The position numbers and the translations under genes are program-made. Of a stretch of 64,000 bases of DNA, positions 18,801 through 26,829 are shown piece after piece. Under the pieces are notes generated by a model, which saw only the letters and a program-made list of their open reading frames with translations, did not search any database and had not been told where the DNA came from. The DNA comes from Streptomyces sp. NBC_00525. Its GTDB lineage: Bacteria > Actinomycetota > Actinomycetes > Streptomycetales > Streptomycetaceae. Location: contig NZ_CP107834.1 of the NCBI RefSeq assembly GCF_036346595.1, positions 6,741,449 through 6,805,448 of the forward strand. The letters run 5' to 3'. Within the stretch, counting starts at the first letter, position 1, and the number at the start of each line of letters is the position of its first letter.

Positions 18801-19245
18801 CTTCGAAAGCGGACCGGCCACCCTGCGGTACGCAGGTCTCAGCGCGGCATGCCGCCTCGCCCGCACACCAGCCCAGCACGACCCCATTAAGACCGCAGCC
18901 CTGCCTCTGCTGGCCCAGCACCGCAAGAACCTCGACCGCCACATCGCACGAGACCTCGACGCCCTGCCTCGCGAAAGCCTGATCCCGCTGATCCCGAGCC
19001 TGTCAGGACACCCGTCCTCATGGGTCCGCGCCCTGGCCGCCCGCCTGTGGTGCCACGCCACCGACCGACCGGATCTGACCGACCTCGGCCACCAGCTCGC
19101 CCACGACCCCGCCCCCCGCGTCCGCTGCACCCTGGCACGCTTCCTCCCCGACTCACCCGCGTACTCCGCCATCCAGGCCACCCTCCGGCAGGACTGCCGC
19201 CGCACGGTACGCCAGGAAGCCGTAGCACCACCCCACAGGCGATGA
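15889..19245 (+). CDS. Giant protein: possible nuclease-like N-terminus plus helical repeats
   Basis: The ATG at 15889 is favoured over the GTG at 15880 because AAGGAG ends 8 bp before it. The first ~110 residues (GGGGTVLEHRYAAVLLSALL, RFLTRVDDIMITG, CIGVRRNPSFVPSDD) resemble the N-terminal domain of Cap4-type dsDNA nucleases and related AVS-like proteins, where a VDD and a downstream strand form a PD-(D/E)XK core. The catalytic Lys is not obvious here. The remaining ~1000 residues are Leu/Ala/His-rich helices resembling TPR or HEAT solenoids; no Walker A is visible. Length 1118 aa, intact. Likely a defence-type sensor or effector, inferred only. Confidence 0.5.
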   Translation: MGVSLYSVGGGGTVLEHRYAAVLLSALLTGSALDELGDALIEPEQIRLQARFLTRVDDIMITGHRRGGTDEFTACIGVRRNPSFVPSDDPTVTLVGTYLTEITEHWGEIESGHRRLVLAVAERSPHAIQVASLTSLARGQSPEGFRRIAAQSGPTSTDVRGRLAMFDQVVAEAAARNRLDTSAVDVAELSWRLLSNLRVKHLRLEDGDGQDRSHAIDRLRPVAFEDTLEGAEAVFSDIEHKVGDWVPNGAWISENTLRRELAPRLKQRFSVIAAPHRQRRPVESDAVMRGPLAHLGLDRDFEQARLMETTQPAEAAARYAALAQALDDAGWPSFSLSVCQRQAEVLHEAGDHDAGTLIHVSVMAAALETGEPWLANSVIQRLSDQQIDAADHLIRSANALGGLAAFEHYHQVSLTDVTTHIDALQPHSPHAVQAAAWFAEHAVAQGRPDLVHDRKDALRILADGAAETEVVAQVRLYACLADTDRTGTTWKNFIRSSSYPPPVAALLRARHARFLAETGDGPGALERYGEAIERAVHYGNHHDAAAWIDAQSQVRIRYHLQTKELGQAFPTTTVLRAAGQGSIMGATAAVRERTLGRLANRVHPADRRQALTQYLRHSVASASWSAEREAHELLGRMHLEHKLFSQAAGHFTKAGTSKLIQELSEHLPDAPLDLPVPHHWTDLPRWKHQSMFLTARTLADLMPDPQVRAWADLAMQELSGLATARPDMPYVHHEAAGLLAAAAPALTTDQARRFLDFTEQWHATRTTAHPNVGGPYARTLLAIAQHHSGPERVEAVDRACQAMLTDYSMSQIVLTAGDILRLLPSVVAERCTAGAGRGGVVAALALVLAGAPADAARPLAQSLLDATLLRPGAAPLPAEATLPRTALLAARLLTPSDCDALAETLNRQIRDRTNTADLRQDALHALRSLATRLTPQRRSQFLETAMDALRGLLDNPGTDDHETIHPYERFRFESGPATLRYAGLSAACRLARTPAQHDPIKTAALPLLAQHRKNLDRHIARDLDALPRESLIPLIPSLSGHPSSWVRALAARLWCHATDRPDLTDLGHQLAHDPAPRVRCTLARFLPDSPAYSAIQATLRQDCRRTVRQEAVAPPHRR

Positions 19246-19610
19246 ACGCTGTCAGGTGCATCGCTGCCATGACCAACGGCAAACCGTCCCTCGGCATAGA
19301 CCATGCGGCACCTGCCCAACAGCCCTGCCTGACCACACGAGACGGTACGGCCAGGCACATTGGAAGCCCCGAGTGCCCGCAACGGAAAACCGTCGGCACC
19401 CCGGCCGACATCGCAGGAGCACAGACGGCCGATCCTGGTGAGGGACAGTGCAGGGCACGTCGACCGGGCTGCACTGACCACGCTGATCCATATGTGGTGG
19501 ACTGACGCCGTAATCGAGGCGTGGCCCCCACAGATCCGGACCATCGTCCCACGGCCCGCTAGGACTTGTCCGGCCGATCATGGTTGTGGGCTGCCGGGCA
19601 TGATGCCCGG
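19246..19610. other. 365-bp gap without a supportable gene
   Basis: No domain signal. A short inverted repeat (CCGGGCATGATGCCCGG, about 19594-19610) lies just before the next gene's GTG and could be a regulatory hairpin or chance in GC-rich DNA. Confidence 0.35.
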
Positions 19611-20045
19611 GTGAGCATCATCGTGGAGTTCTTCGTCGCGCCGGACGACACGTCAGCGAGCCTGACCCTCAATGCTGGGCCGGGACGGGCGTTTGAGTCG
19701 CTCTCCTTCGGCAACTTCGATCCCGAAGAGGCCGTGATCGAGTGGGAATGCCTTCTGGTTGGCGGCAGCTTCGAGGAACTCGTCGAGTCCGGTGAGCCTC
19801 GCATCGTCGCCGGCCAGGACAACGACGGATGCGTCGTCTTCGCGATCTCGCCTCGCCTGACCACTGCGCTCGCGGACGCAGGGCACTCCAGATTGAGCGA
19901 TGTCGCCGCCTCGTGGACTCAGCTGCGGGCGGAGGACGGCGAGGTCATCGACGCGGAGATCGCGGACGCGATCATGGGTGATCTGGCTGCTCTCGTCAGC
20001 AAGGCCCGGCGCCAGAACCAGGGCGTCTACTGCTGGGTCGCGTAG
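19611..20045 (+). CDS. Hypothetical protein, 144 aa
   Basis: A small acidic protein; the GTG at 19611 (reading MSIIVEFFVAPDD) is the best start. A beta-rich first half (TLNAGPGRAFESLSFGNFD, WECLLVGGSFEELVESGEPR) is followed by helices (DVAASWTQLRAEDGEVIDAE, LAALVSKARRQNQ). It ends with YCWVA. No signal peptide or membrane helix. I do not recognise a family. It stands alone before an IS5 remnant on the opposite strand. Confidence 0.6.
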   Translation: MSIIVEFFVAPDDTSASLTLNAGPGRAFESLSFGNFDPEEAVIEWECLLVGGSFEELVESGEPRIVAGQDNDGCVVFAISPRLTTALADAGHSRLSDVAASWTQLRAEDGEVIDAEIADAIMGDLAALVSKARRQNQGVYCWVA

Positions 20046-20047
20046 AA

Positions 20048-20362
20048 GTTCATGTTCGGAGCCAGATGGCGATGGCCGCGGCGGTTGTAGTGCCGAGGAA
20101 GACGTAGCCGCGCTTGTCGTAGCGAGTGGCGACCGCCCAGGACTGTTTCAGGTGGTTGATCGCCCGCTCGACGGTGCTGCGCTTCTTGTAGCGGTCCTCA
20201 TCGAAGCCGGGCGGCCGGCCACCGCGTGCGCCTTTACGTATGCGGGCGGCCTGGCTGTCGGTCTTCTCCGGGATGGTGTGGCGGATTCCTGGCCGTCGCA
20301 GGTACTCGCGGATGCGGCCGCTGCTGTAAGCCCTGTCGGCCGCAACGCTGTCCGGCTTCTTG
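20048..20362 (-). pseudogene. IS5-family transposase 3' fragment
   Basis: Minus-strand reading from about 20360 gives DSVAADRAYSSGRIREYLRR, then IRHTIPEKTDSQAARIRKGA, then FDEDRYKKRSTVERAINHLK and GYVFLGTTTAAAIAIWLRT before a TGA at 20048-20050. This is the C-terminal ~100 residues of an IS5-type DDE transposase. AADRAY carries the second Asp, and the RRxTVERxINxLK-like segment carries the catalytic Glu. The N-terminal two-thirds and the left end are absent. I could not find terminal repeats. Confidence 0.7.
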
Positions 20363-20888
20363 CACGGCCTGCCCCGTTACGGGTTTCGGCCGGACTCGAA
20401 CGGATGGCCGGATCGGGCCCGGTGATTGCGGCTGCTCGTCCGTCTCCATTTCGTTTCGGTCCTGCATGGGCTGCACTGCTGTACGGGGCGGCCGCTGGGG
20501 TCTGGACACCGTGCCTCCCTCCGGTCGTATGGGAGGAGACTGACGGGAACCTCGCAGGGCCACGGCCGGGACGCGGCATCGAGCGTATGCGCGGGGCGCT
20601 GAGAGGAGGGCTGGCACAGGCACCCCTCGAGAAGGACGGAGCGGCCTGCACCCGGTCCAGCGTCCACCCCCGGCGGCAGGCCCGAGCAGCCGCAAGACGC
20701 GTTCTCCTCCCCGGCTGGAGCCGAGGGACACGCACGCAAGGCCAGAGGTGGCGGCTTGGCGGCGGTGCGATGTGCCATCCGGTAGCGCCGACCTGACCAG
20801 TCATGGAAGAGCCGCCAAGGCGTCGCCAAATCAGATCCGGACCTGTGTCTTTGACGTGCTTGAGCGCACTCGATAACGTTTATGTCGA
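20363..20888. other. 525-bp gap; AT-rich promoter zone at its right end
   Basis: No recognisable gene. The last ~60 bp (from about 20850) become AT-rich (CGATAACGTTTATGTCGAAT) and run into a palindrome, suggesting the promoter of the downstream three-gene operon. Confidence 0.35.
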
Positions 20889-20902
20889 ATCAGATATCTG
20901 AT
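20889..20902. promoter_or_regulatory. 14-bp perfect palindrome upstream of the TP-like operon
   Basis: ATCAGATATCTGAT is a perfect 14-bp palindrome, 26 bp upstream of the first gene's ATG and directly after an AT-rich stretch. It fits a dimeric repressor operator and could be bound by the HTH protein encoded by that first gene. Its role is inferred from position. Confidence 0.5.
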
Positions 20903-20927
20903 GCGACTTGATGTAGGGGGCGGTGTG

Positions 20928-21545
20928 ATGCTGCTGACGACGGGGCAGGCCGCCGCCGAACTCGGCATGGCCATCACCACCTTCCGCCGCCTGGTGCACG
21001 CTCACCTGATCCCGGGGCTGACCAACAGGGGAGTGCGGGTAATAGTCCCCCTGGAAGCCGTCCAGGCCCTGAGCACACGCCACGCGGCTCCGCTGCACGC
21101 CCTTGAAGCACCGGAGATCGCCGTGCTGCGCGTGGAAGCGGACCGGCGCGCACGCGAGGGGAATGCCGGGAACACCGAGCGGACCGGGTTCTCCGCCACC
21201 TTGCAGGCCGGGAAGATCCAGGAGGCCATGCGCGGCTGGTGGCGCTGCGACGCTGCCAGCGTCGCAGCCGGGCAAGTGCTGCCCGTGACCGTCTCCGGCT
21301 ACGTGGTTGCCGTTCTGACCGGTCTGGGCCGATGGGAGAGCAACGGGCAGGGCCGGCACGCCTTCCCCGACGCAGTCCTGGCCGGGTATGTCACCGATCT
21401 CGTCCAGCCGGTCGTCCACCTCACCGCACCGTCGGCCGCAGACCGCAGAACCGCCGAACTTCTTCTCGGCTCCCGCCTGCCCTCCCATTCCGGCGGCCCG
21501 ATCGCCTACGTATCAACCCGCAACATTGACTGCGAGGCACCGTGA
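20928..21545 (+). CDS. MerR/excisionase-like HTH protein heading the TP-like operon
   Basis: The ATG at 20928 (GTAGGGGG upstream) gives 205 residues. The N-terminus (LLTTGQAAAELGMAITTFRR, then VHAHLIPGLTNRGVRVI) is a winged HTH of the MerR/excisionase type: two short helices and a wing ending in a strand, then PLEAVQAL. The rest is helical with a Trp pair (MRGWWRCD) and has no known effector domain. The TGA overlaps the ATG of the next gene (TGATG), indicating translational coupling. It probably binds the palindrome upstream and regulates the operon, or serves as its DNA-binding subunit. Confidence 0.6.
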   Translation: MLLTTGQAAAELGMAITTFRRLVHAHLIPGLTNRGVRVIVPLEAVQALSTRHAAPLHALEAPEIAVLRVEADRRAREGNAGNTERTGFSATLQAGKIQEAMRGWWRCDAASVAAGQVLPVTVSGYVVAVLTGLGRWESNGQGRHAFPDAVLAGYVTDLVQPVVHLTAPSAADRRTAELLLGSRLPSHSGGPIAYVSTRNIDCEAP

Positions 21546-23698
21546 TGGACGCCAAGACCTACAACGCCGCCCTTGCCGACCTGCGCAAGGACCGCGACGC
21601 GATCAAGCAGGCGAAAGCGGCTCTGGCCAGGCTCGAGGCAGCCCGGGACAAGAAGATCCGGATGCTGGCCGCCCACGACAAGGCCAACCCGGAGCGCATC
21701 GCTCCCGCAGCCGGCCTCAGCCTCGCCGACATCGTCCAGATCGCCCCGTCCCTCGCCCCCGACAAGCTTCTCGCCGAGACACAGGAATCTACGCCCGCCC
21801 CCACCTCCACCAGCGCATCCATCGTCGGCCAGAGCACCATGCCGGCCGACGGCCGGACAGCCCCTGCCGCAGCAGAACAGCCTGGTCCGCCCGAGACGCA
21901 CGCGGCCTCCTTCCGTCAGGCCGCGCCCACTCCTCATCCTGCTCCCGCCCTTTTTGAACCCGCCGCCGCAGCGGAACCGGTCACCGCCGCAGCCCTTTCG
22001 CGAGAGCTGCCCTCGATCCCCGACGGACCCGAGGGCGACCGCTGGTTCGCCCACACCCCCCACCTCGTCTCCACTCACCCGAACTTCACCCAGCAGGCCC
22101 GCTCGACCGTCTTCCTCGACACCGCCACAGGCGTTCTGGTCCACCGTGACCAGACCCTGCGCCTGAACCTGCCCGACACCACGGCCGCGACCATCCTCCA
22201 GGCCGTCTTCCACGCCGTCCCGGAGGGAACCGAGCGGATCTTCATCACCGCCGGCGACCCCTGGCACCACCAGGCCGGCCGGCACCCCTTCCTCAAGGAC
22301 GCCGTCGCCGCCTGGCTCAACGCCCCCATCCCCGGCTGGCGCACCGACACCGGCCGCGGCAAGGACAAGATGGCCGGCCACTTCGTCCACCCCCGCAACC
22401 CCGTCGCCCGCTACCAGAGCGACAACGGCCGCCACCACGTCGAGATCCGCTCGGTGGGGGAGTGGTTCGACCCCGAAGGCGCCGGCCCCGCCACCGTCCG
22501 CGACGCCTTCGTCCTCCTCTGGAAAACTCTGCGCACGCACTGGAACGACGCCGTTCTCATGGGCTCCCCGTCGCAGACCGGACGCGACCTGTGGACCCGC
22601 ACCATCCCCACCCGCGGCCAGTACGCCGACGGCTACCCCGTCCTGTCCGAGGAACTCCGCAGCCTCCTGCACGCCACGGCCGGCCAGGGCCGCACCGAAC
22701 TCATCACCCCGCCCGCGGTGCCCGAGCAACTGCCCGCCCTGGTGGAGTACGACCGCACGTTTGCCTACGCCAAGCACACCTGGAAATCTCCCGTCGGCAC
22801 CCCGCGCCGCATCACCGCAGCCACCTTCGCCTCCTGGAGCGAAAAAGAACAGCTCAAGGCCCTCTACGGCTGCGGCCACTGGCACGTACGCGTCACTGTC
22901 CCCGACACCTGGAACCACGTCGGCCTCCTGCCCGCACCCGCCCCCGGCGACCGCGCCTGGCACTACCCCGCCCAGCCCGGCACCACCTTCACCACCTGGG
23001 CCGGCGGCCCGGAAATCTACACCGCCCTGGCCAACCCCCTCACCCCCTGGCGTATCGAAATCCTCGACGCCCTGCTCTTCGACGACGGCAAACCCCTCGA
23101 CGACTGGTCCAAGAAACTCAGGGAAGCCTGGTCCTCCCTCGCCGCCCAGGCCGACCTCCACGGCGACCCGAACCAGCGCCAAGCCGCCCACCTCGCCTCA
23201 CGCGCCGTCCGCAGCCTCCTCCTGTACGGCATCGGCTCCTTCGCCCAGCGCCCCCGCATGGTCACCGGCACCACCCCCCGCACCGCGGAGCGCGACGTCC
23301 CCCCCGACGCCGAGATCATCGGCTTCACCGATGAGCAGATCACCTGGCAGCGCCCCACCGGCTTCTCCCGCGACCCCAACGCCCACCCCGAATGGGCCGC
23401 CGCGATCTGGTCGGGAGCCCGGGCCGCCCTGCTCTCCCAACGCCACCGCGACGACAACACCCACGCGGGCGCCCTCCACACCCCGCCCGGCAGCGTCGTC
23501 GCCTTCCGCACCGACGCCGTCTACCTCTCCACCCCCCAGGCCTGGCCCTACCACGGCCAGCCCGGCGACTACCTTCGCAAGGGCCACCTCGCAGGCCCCC
23601 TGCCCGCACCCACCACCGAGGACAAACTCCTCGCCCTGCGCGACGCAGGCCGCACCGCCCTTCAGCCTGCCGCGGCCGCCGCGCCCGGGGAGGCCTGA
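21545..23698 (+). CDS. Tap-like polymerase-fold protein, 717 aa
   Basis: The ATG at 21545 overlaps the preceding stop. The first ~55 residues are a charged coiled coil (ALADLRKDRDAIKQAKAALA), followed by a Pro/Ala linker. The C-terminal two-thirds carry spaced motifs like those I recall in Tap: VEYDRTFAYAKHTW (D403, motif A), RAVRSLLLYGIGSFAQRPR (about 552-572, motif B-like), HPEWAAAIWSGARAALL, then VVAFRTDAVYLS (D657, motif C). Length is close to Tap (about 724 aa). It could be a primase or polymerase that cooperates with the next gene's product at DNA ends. The assignment rests on motif order and operon layout, not on a database search. Confidence 0.55.
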   Translation: MDAKTYNAALADLRKDRDAIKQAKAALARLEAARDKKIRMLAAHDKANPERIAPAAGLSLADIVQIAPSLAPDKLLAETQESTPAPTSTSASIVGQSTMPADGRTAPAAAEQPGPPETHAASFRQAAPTPHPAPALFEPAAAAEPVTAAALSRELPSIPDGPEGDRWFAHTPHLVSTHPNFTQQARSTVFLDTATGVLVHRDQTLRLNLPDTTAATILQAVFHAVPEGTERIFITAGDPWHHQAGRHPFLKDAVAAWLNAPIPGWRTDTGRGKDKMAGHFVHPRNPVARYQSDNGRHHVEIRSVGEWFDPEGAGPATVRDAFVLLWKTLRTHWNDAVLMGSPSQTGRDLWTRTIPTRGQYADGYPVLSEELRSLLHATAGQGRTELITPPAVPEQLPALVEYDRTFAYAKHTWKSPVGTPRRITAATFASWSEKEQLKALYGCGHWHVRVTVPDTWNHVGLLPAPAPGDRAWHYPAQPGTTFTTWAGGPEIYTALANPLTPWRIEILDALLFDDGKPLDDWSKKLREAWSSLAAQADLHGDPNQRQAAHLASRAVRSLLLYGIGSFAQRPRMVTGTTPRTAERDVPPDAEIIGFTDEQITWQRPTGFSRDPNAHPEWAAAIWSGARAALLSQRHRDDNTHAGALHTPPGSVVAFRTDAVYLSTPQAWPYHGQPGDYLRKGHLAGPLPAPTTEDKLLALRDAGRTALQPAAAAAPGEA

Positions 23699-24414
23699 TG
23701 CCCCCCAGCCGCCGCCCCGCCTCCGAGCCGCAACTGAACGAGGCAGCCCAACTCGCCGACCAGCTCCAGGCCGCCGGCTTCACCAAGCGCGACATCGCCC
23801 GCATCATCGGCCGGGACCCCTCCCTGGTCTCCCAGTTCTACACACGCCACAAAGGCGCCGCCTTCGTCCCCGCCCTCACCCACGTCCTAACCGCCGTCCA
23901 GACAGCGGGAATCACCGACACCGCCGAACTGGCCGCCCTCGCCGCCCCGCACATCACCCGCCGCACCACCGCCTCCGGAACCCGCGCCCGGGTCCGGACC
24001 AAAGCGGTCCTCATCACGCCCGCCGGAACCGGTACCGGCCGCGCCGGAGCCCAGGCCATCGCCTCCGGTTCCACCCGCCTGCGCACCCTGATCGCCGAAG
24101 CCGCCCGGCACAGGCTCCGCATCGCCTTCACCGTCCGCCTGGCCAAGACCGCCTTCGTCCATCCCTCCGGCAGCCGCACCGACTCGCCCGGCATCCGCCG
24201 CGACATCGTCCAACGGGCAGACCACACCGAGGAACGCTCTTACGGCTCCTCCACCACCGGCGGCTTCGACGCGGCCGACTTCGCCCGCCGCACCGACCAG
24301 GCCGCAGGCGATGTCACCGCCGCCATCCACCAATGGCTCGTCGAAACCGGACGTATCCACTCCGACACGAACATCCTCCACCTTGAGCTCCGCACCTGGC
24401 GACCCCGCCCGTAG
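23698..24414 (+). CDS. Candidate terminal-protein-like HTH protein, 238 aa
   Basis: The ATG at 23698 overlaps the Tap-like gene's TGA (TGATG). An N-terminal HTH (ADQLQAAGFTKRDIARIIGR, then DPSLVSQFYTRHK, about residues 18-52) is followed by an Ala/Thr-rich basic linker and a C-terminal beta/helical domain (LRIAFTVRLAKTAFVH, GSSTTGGFDAADFARRTDQA). Size and order (HTH first, small gene after a ~720-aa partner) mirror tpg after tap, or the SCP1 tpc/tac pair. No clear sequence match to Tpg is visible. A DNA-binding partner of the Tap-like protein is the safest call. Confidence 0.5.
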   Translation: MPPSRRPASEPQLNEAAQLADQLQAAGFTKRDIARIIGRDPSLVSQFYTRHKGAAFVPALTHVLTAVQTAGITDTAELAALAAPHITRRTTASGTRARVRTKAVLITPAGTGTGRAGAQAIASGSTRLRTLIAEAARHRLRIAFTVRLAKTAFVHPSGSRTDSPGIRRDIVQRADHTEERSYGSSTTGGFDAADFARRTDQAAGDVTAAIHQWLVETGRIHSDTNILHLELRTWRPRP

Positions 24415-24542
24415 GGCGCAGCAAGCCTGCTCCCGGCAGAACGACCCGCGCCTCCTATGCACCGCGGTGCCCAGATCCCCGGCGACCCGCCGGTCCGCCA
24501 ATATGGGAACCAGCGGGTATTTCTCCCCCTTGGTCCATTTTT

Positions 24543-25232
24543 ATGGAGCCCGGAAAGCATGCCCCTCGGTTCACTCGATCGGGTTACTTCTCCGAGGGCC
24601 CGATGAACGCCCCACCTCTCCCGTCCTGGACGTGGCTGAACAACCTTTTGAGCAAATGCGAACAGGAATACGCCAGGAGCTGTGCAGGAAGGTTCACTTC
24701 GCGCCGCACGGACACGCTCAGGCGTCAACAGGCGGGATGCGGCTTGCCCACCCGGGACAACGTCCACCAGATCGCCCGCCGTGGGAGCACGGACGCCTGC
24801 CTCGTCTACATTGACAACGACCCCGTCGTCCTGGCCCACGCGCGCATGATGCTCGACGAGGACCGCACACTGATCCTCAACGCCGATCTACTGGACTTCA
24901 CCACGATCCTGGCCCGCAGCGAGCAGGCCGGGATGCTGGACAGCAGCAGCGCACCTGTGGCGGTGCTGTCCACTTCCGTTCTGCACTGCATCCCCGACAC
25001 GCGCAACCCCTGGCGGCACGTGGCAGAACTGATCAACCAGCTCCCCTCGGGCAGCATCCTGGTTCTGAGCCACCTGGCCGACGAGGACCGCGTATTAAAC
25101 GAGGAAGCACCTGACCTCATGCGAGAGCTCACCGGACAGCAGTGGGCAAAGATCCGTTCCTTCGCCGAAGTAGCACGGTTCTTCGACGGCCTTGAGCCCA
25201 TCGGCGGTCCGATCGGTGACGTTGCACGCTGA
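24543..25232 (+). pseudogene. SAM-dependent methyltransferase (DUF574 type), 5'-truncated
   Basis: From about 24745 the frame reads GCGLPTRDNVHQIARR, then CLVYIDNDPVVLAHARMML (the acidic loop that binds SAM adenosine), then LSTSVLHCIPD and GSILVLSHLADED. These are the hallmarks of the actinobacterial DUF574/Methyltransf_19 family. The normal N-terminal ~80 residues (dimer helix and the first glycine strand) are replaced by unrelated sequence, so SAM binding is doubtful. It lies just after the TP-like operon and may be a breakpoint scar. Confidence 0.6.
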
Positions 25233-25323
25233 AGACCGGCGACCAACCTCAGTCTGCGGCCTGCCGACCGCACATGGACTGTCTACGGCAGCCTCGCCCG
25301 CAAAAGATGAACCAGACCCGCCC

Positions 25324-26162
25324 TCAGTCGGAGAGCTTGCGGATGTAGCTCTCCAACAGCTCCAGCGTCTGGTCGCGGTCCGCAGCCCTGTGCCACAAAG
25401 ACGTCAGGACCAGGCGATACCTGTCCACGTCCTCTGGGTTCGTGAGGTAGCTGCCGCCATTACGGACCTCCAGGTAGACCATGTCCACCTCCCGGTGCGC
25501 CGGAAACGACAGATAAGTAATGGACGGTGCGGGAGCCGTCGCTTCATCGCAGGCCGGGCCAGAACAGCCTCGTCCACCAGCGCGTAATAGTCCGGCGCGC
25601 CCGCGTCGGAGAGCACCTCTCGTCTGGTCTGCCGCATGCGCACCGCACGATCACGCTTGACCAGCTGCCGCTCGGCATCCTCAGCAGAGGTGCCCGGCAG
25701 AGCGTGCTTCATCAGCGCCCCGGCGTACTCCGGCCTCTGCAAGAGGCCCGGGACGTACTGCACCTCATAGGTGCGAATCTCCTGCGCAGACGCCTCCGCA
25801 CTGATCAGCCGCTTCAGCCAGTCCGGGATCGCGTCCCGGAACTCCTCCCACCACTGAGTGTCCTGCGAGCGGCTGGCCAGACGCTCCAAAGATTCCAACT
25901 CCGCGGCGTCAGTGACGCCGTAGAACCGCGCGAGGGAAAGCAGTCGATCCGGCTTCAGAGGCGACTCGCCGTTCTCCAGACGGCTGAGCATCGGAGCGGA
26001 GCCGGCCAGGCCTGCCTCCACCACATCCACCAGGCGCAGTCCCCGCTCCTTGCGCAGCCGGCGCAGGTGAGCTCCCAGCACCCTTCCCGCGCCGGCCAGG
26101 TGACTACCTGAGTCCTCTCCGCCTTCGACAGCCCACAGGACTTGACCGCCTGACACCCGCAA
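25324..26162 (-). pseudogene. XRE regulator with DUF5753 domain, deleted and frameshifted
   Basis: An N-terminal HTH (LGAHLRRLRKERGLRLVDVV, then LSRLENGESPLKP) is followed by a Scr1-type DUF5753 region (WWEEFRDAIPDWLKRLISAE, VQYVPGLLQRPEYAGALM). After DEAVLARPAMKR the sense shifts frame near 25545, and the other frame continues with HREVDMVYLEVRNGGSYL and LELLESYIRKLSD to a stop at 25324. About 50 residues normally between these parts are missing, so this is a deletion plus a frameshift. Such regulators normally pair with a DUF397 protein, and a DUF397 remnant lies just upstream. Confidence 0.7.
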
Positions 26163-26245
26163 CTCCCTGGCCCCCCGTCGTCGTTACCGTGAGGATCTCA
26201 GACTGAGACCCTGCCAGGGCGGTCGTAAGCCTGTAGCGGCCAAAT

Positions 26246-26500
26246 TCAGACGATCAGGGGGGCGAACTCGTCACGCTTCACCCCGACGAGCATCGCACTG
26301 ATTTCCGAACGGGTGAACACCGGTGCGGGCCGTCGGGGAACCGGGAGTTCCGCACCGCGATCTCGTCATTCGGCAGACGCAGGGGCGGGCCCGGGCAGGA
26401 CCAGGAACCCGGCCGCGCGAGTGAGCTTGACCGGATCGTCTTCGATGGTGAACCCTGGCGCACCCCTGGCACTCCAGGAGGGGGCTGATCACGTGCCTTC
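26246..26500 (-). pseudogene. DUF397-domain remnant
   Basis: On the minus strand, EIAVRNSRFPDGP is followed after a frameshift by PVFTRSEISAMLVGVKRDEF and a stop at 26246-26248. This is the second half of the DUF397 fold, which is encoded beside XRE/DUF5753 regulators throughout Streptomyces and is often described as their antitoxin-like partner. The first half is unrecognisable. Together with the broken regulator at 25324-26162 it marks a dead pair. Confidence 0.55.
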
Positions 26501-26829
26501 AGCGGTCGTTCTCGCGATGAGCGGCCCACCCGCCGTCCGCCTCGCGGAGCATCTCGGCACCGTCGGGACAGCTCACCGGGCTGCCCGACAAGAATGATGA
26601 CGGTGATGCCGATGAAACTGAACAGGACTGGAGCATCACGCTCGCAGGAGACCGTGGCGCTCTCCTGGGCGGCGGTCGCCGGCACCGCGGCCGTCGCGAG
26701 TAGATGTCCGGCTGGCCGCCGGCGATGAGAATCCTCGGCGCGCCCCCTGCGACACTGCGCGTGAAGGACGGCCGGCACGGTCCTTCACAACGGCTGGCCC
26801 GCGTACGAGGGGGTCGTGGTGGCCTTTTA
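26501..26829. other. 330-bp gap before the IS element
   Basis: No supportable gene. One minus-strand stretch near 26590-26640 reads as a short hydrophobic segment (VLFSFIGITVIILVGQP) that could be a decayed small membrane protein. Confidence 0.3.

Noticed and set aside
21506..23191. 561-codon minus-strand frame opposite the Tap-like gene
   Set aside because: Gly/Val/Glu-rich mirror of GC3-biased codons; the plus-strand frame has motifs and operon overlaps.
22761..24386. 541-codon Pro/Ser/Arg frame overlapping the Tap-like and small HTH genes
   Set aside because: Off-frame shadow of high-GC coding sequence.
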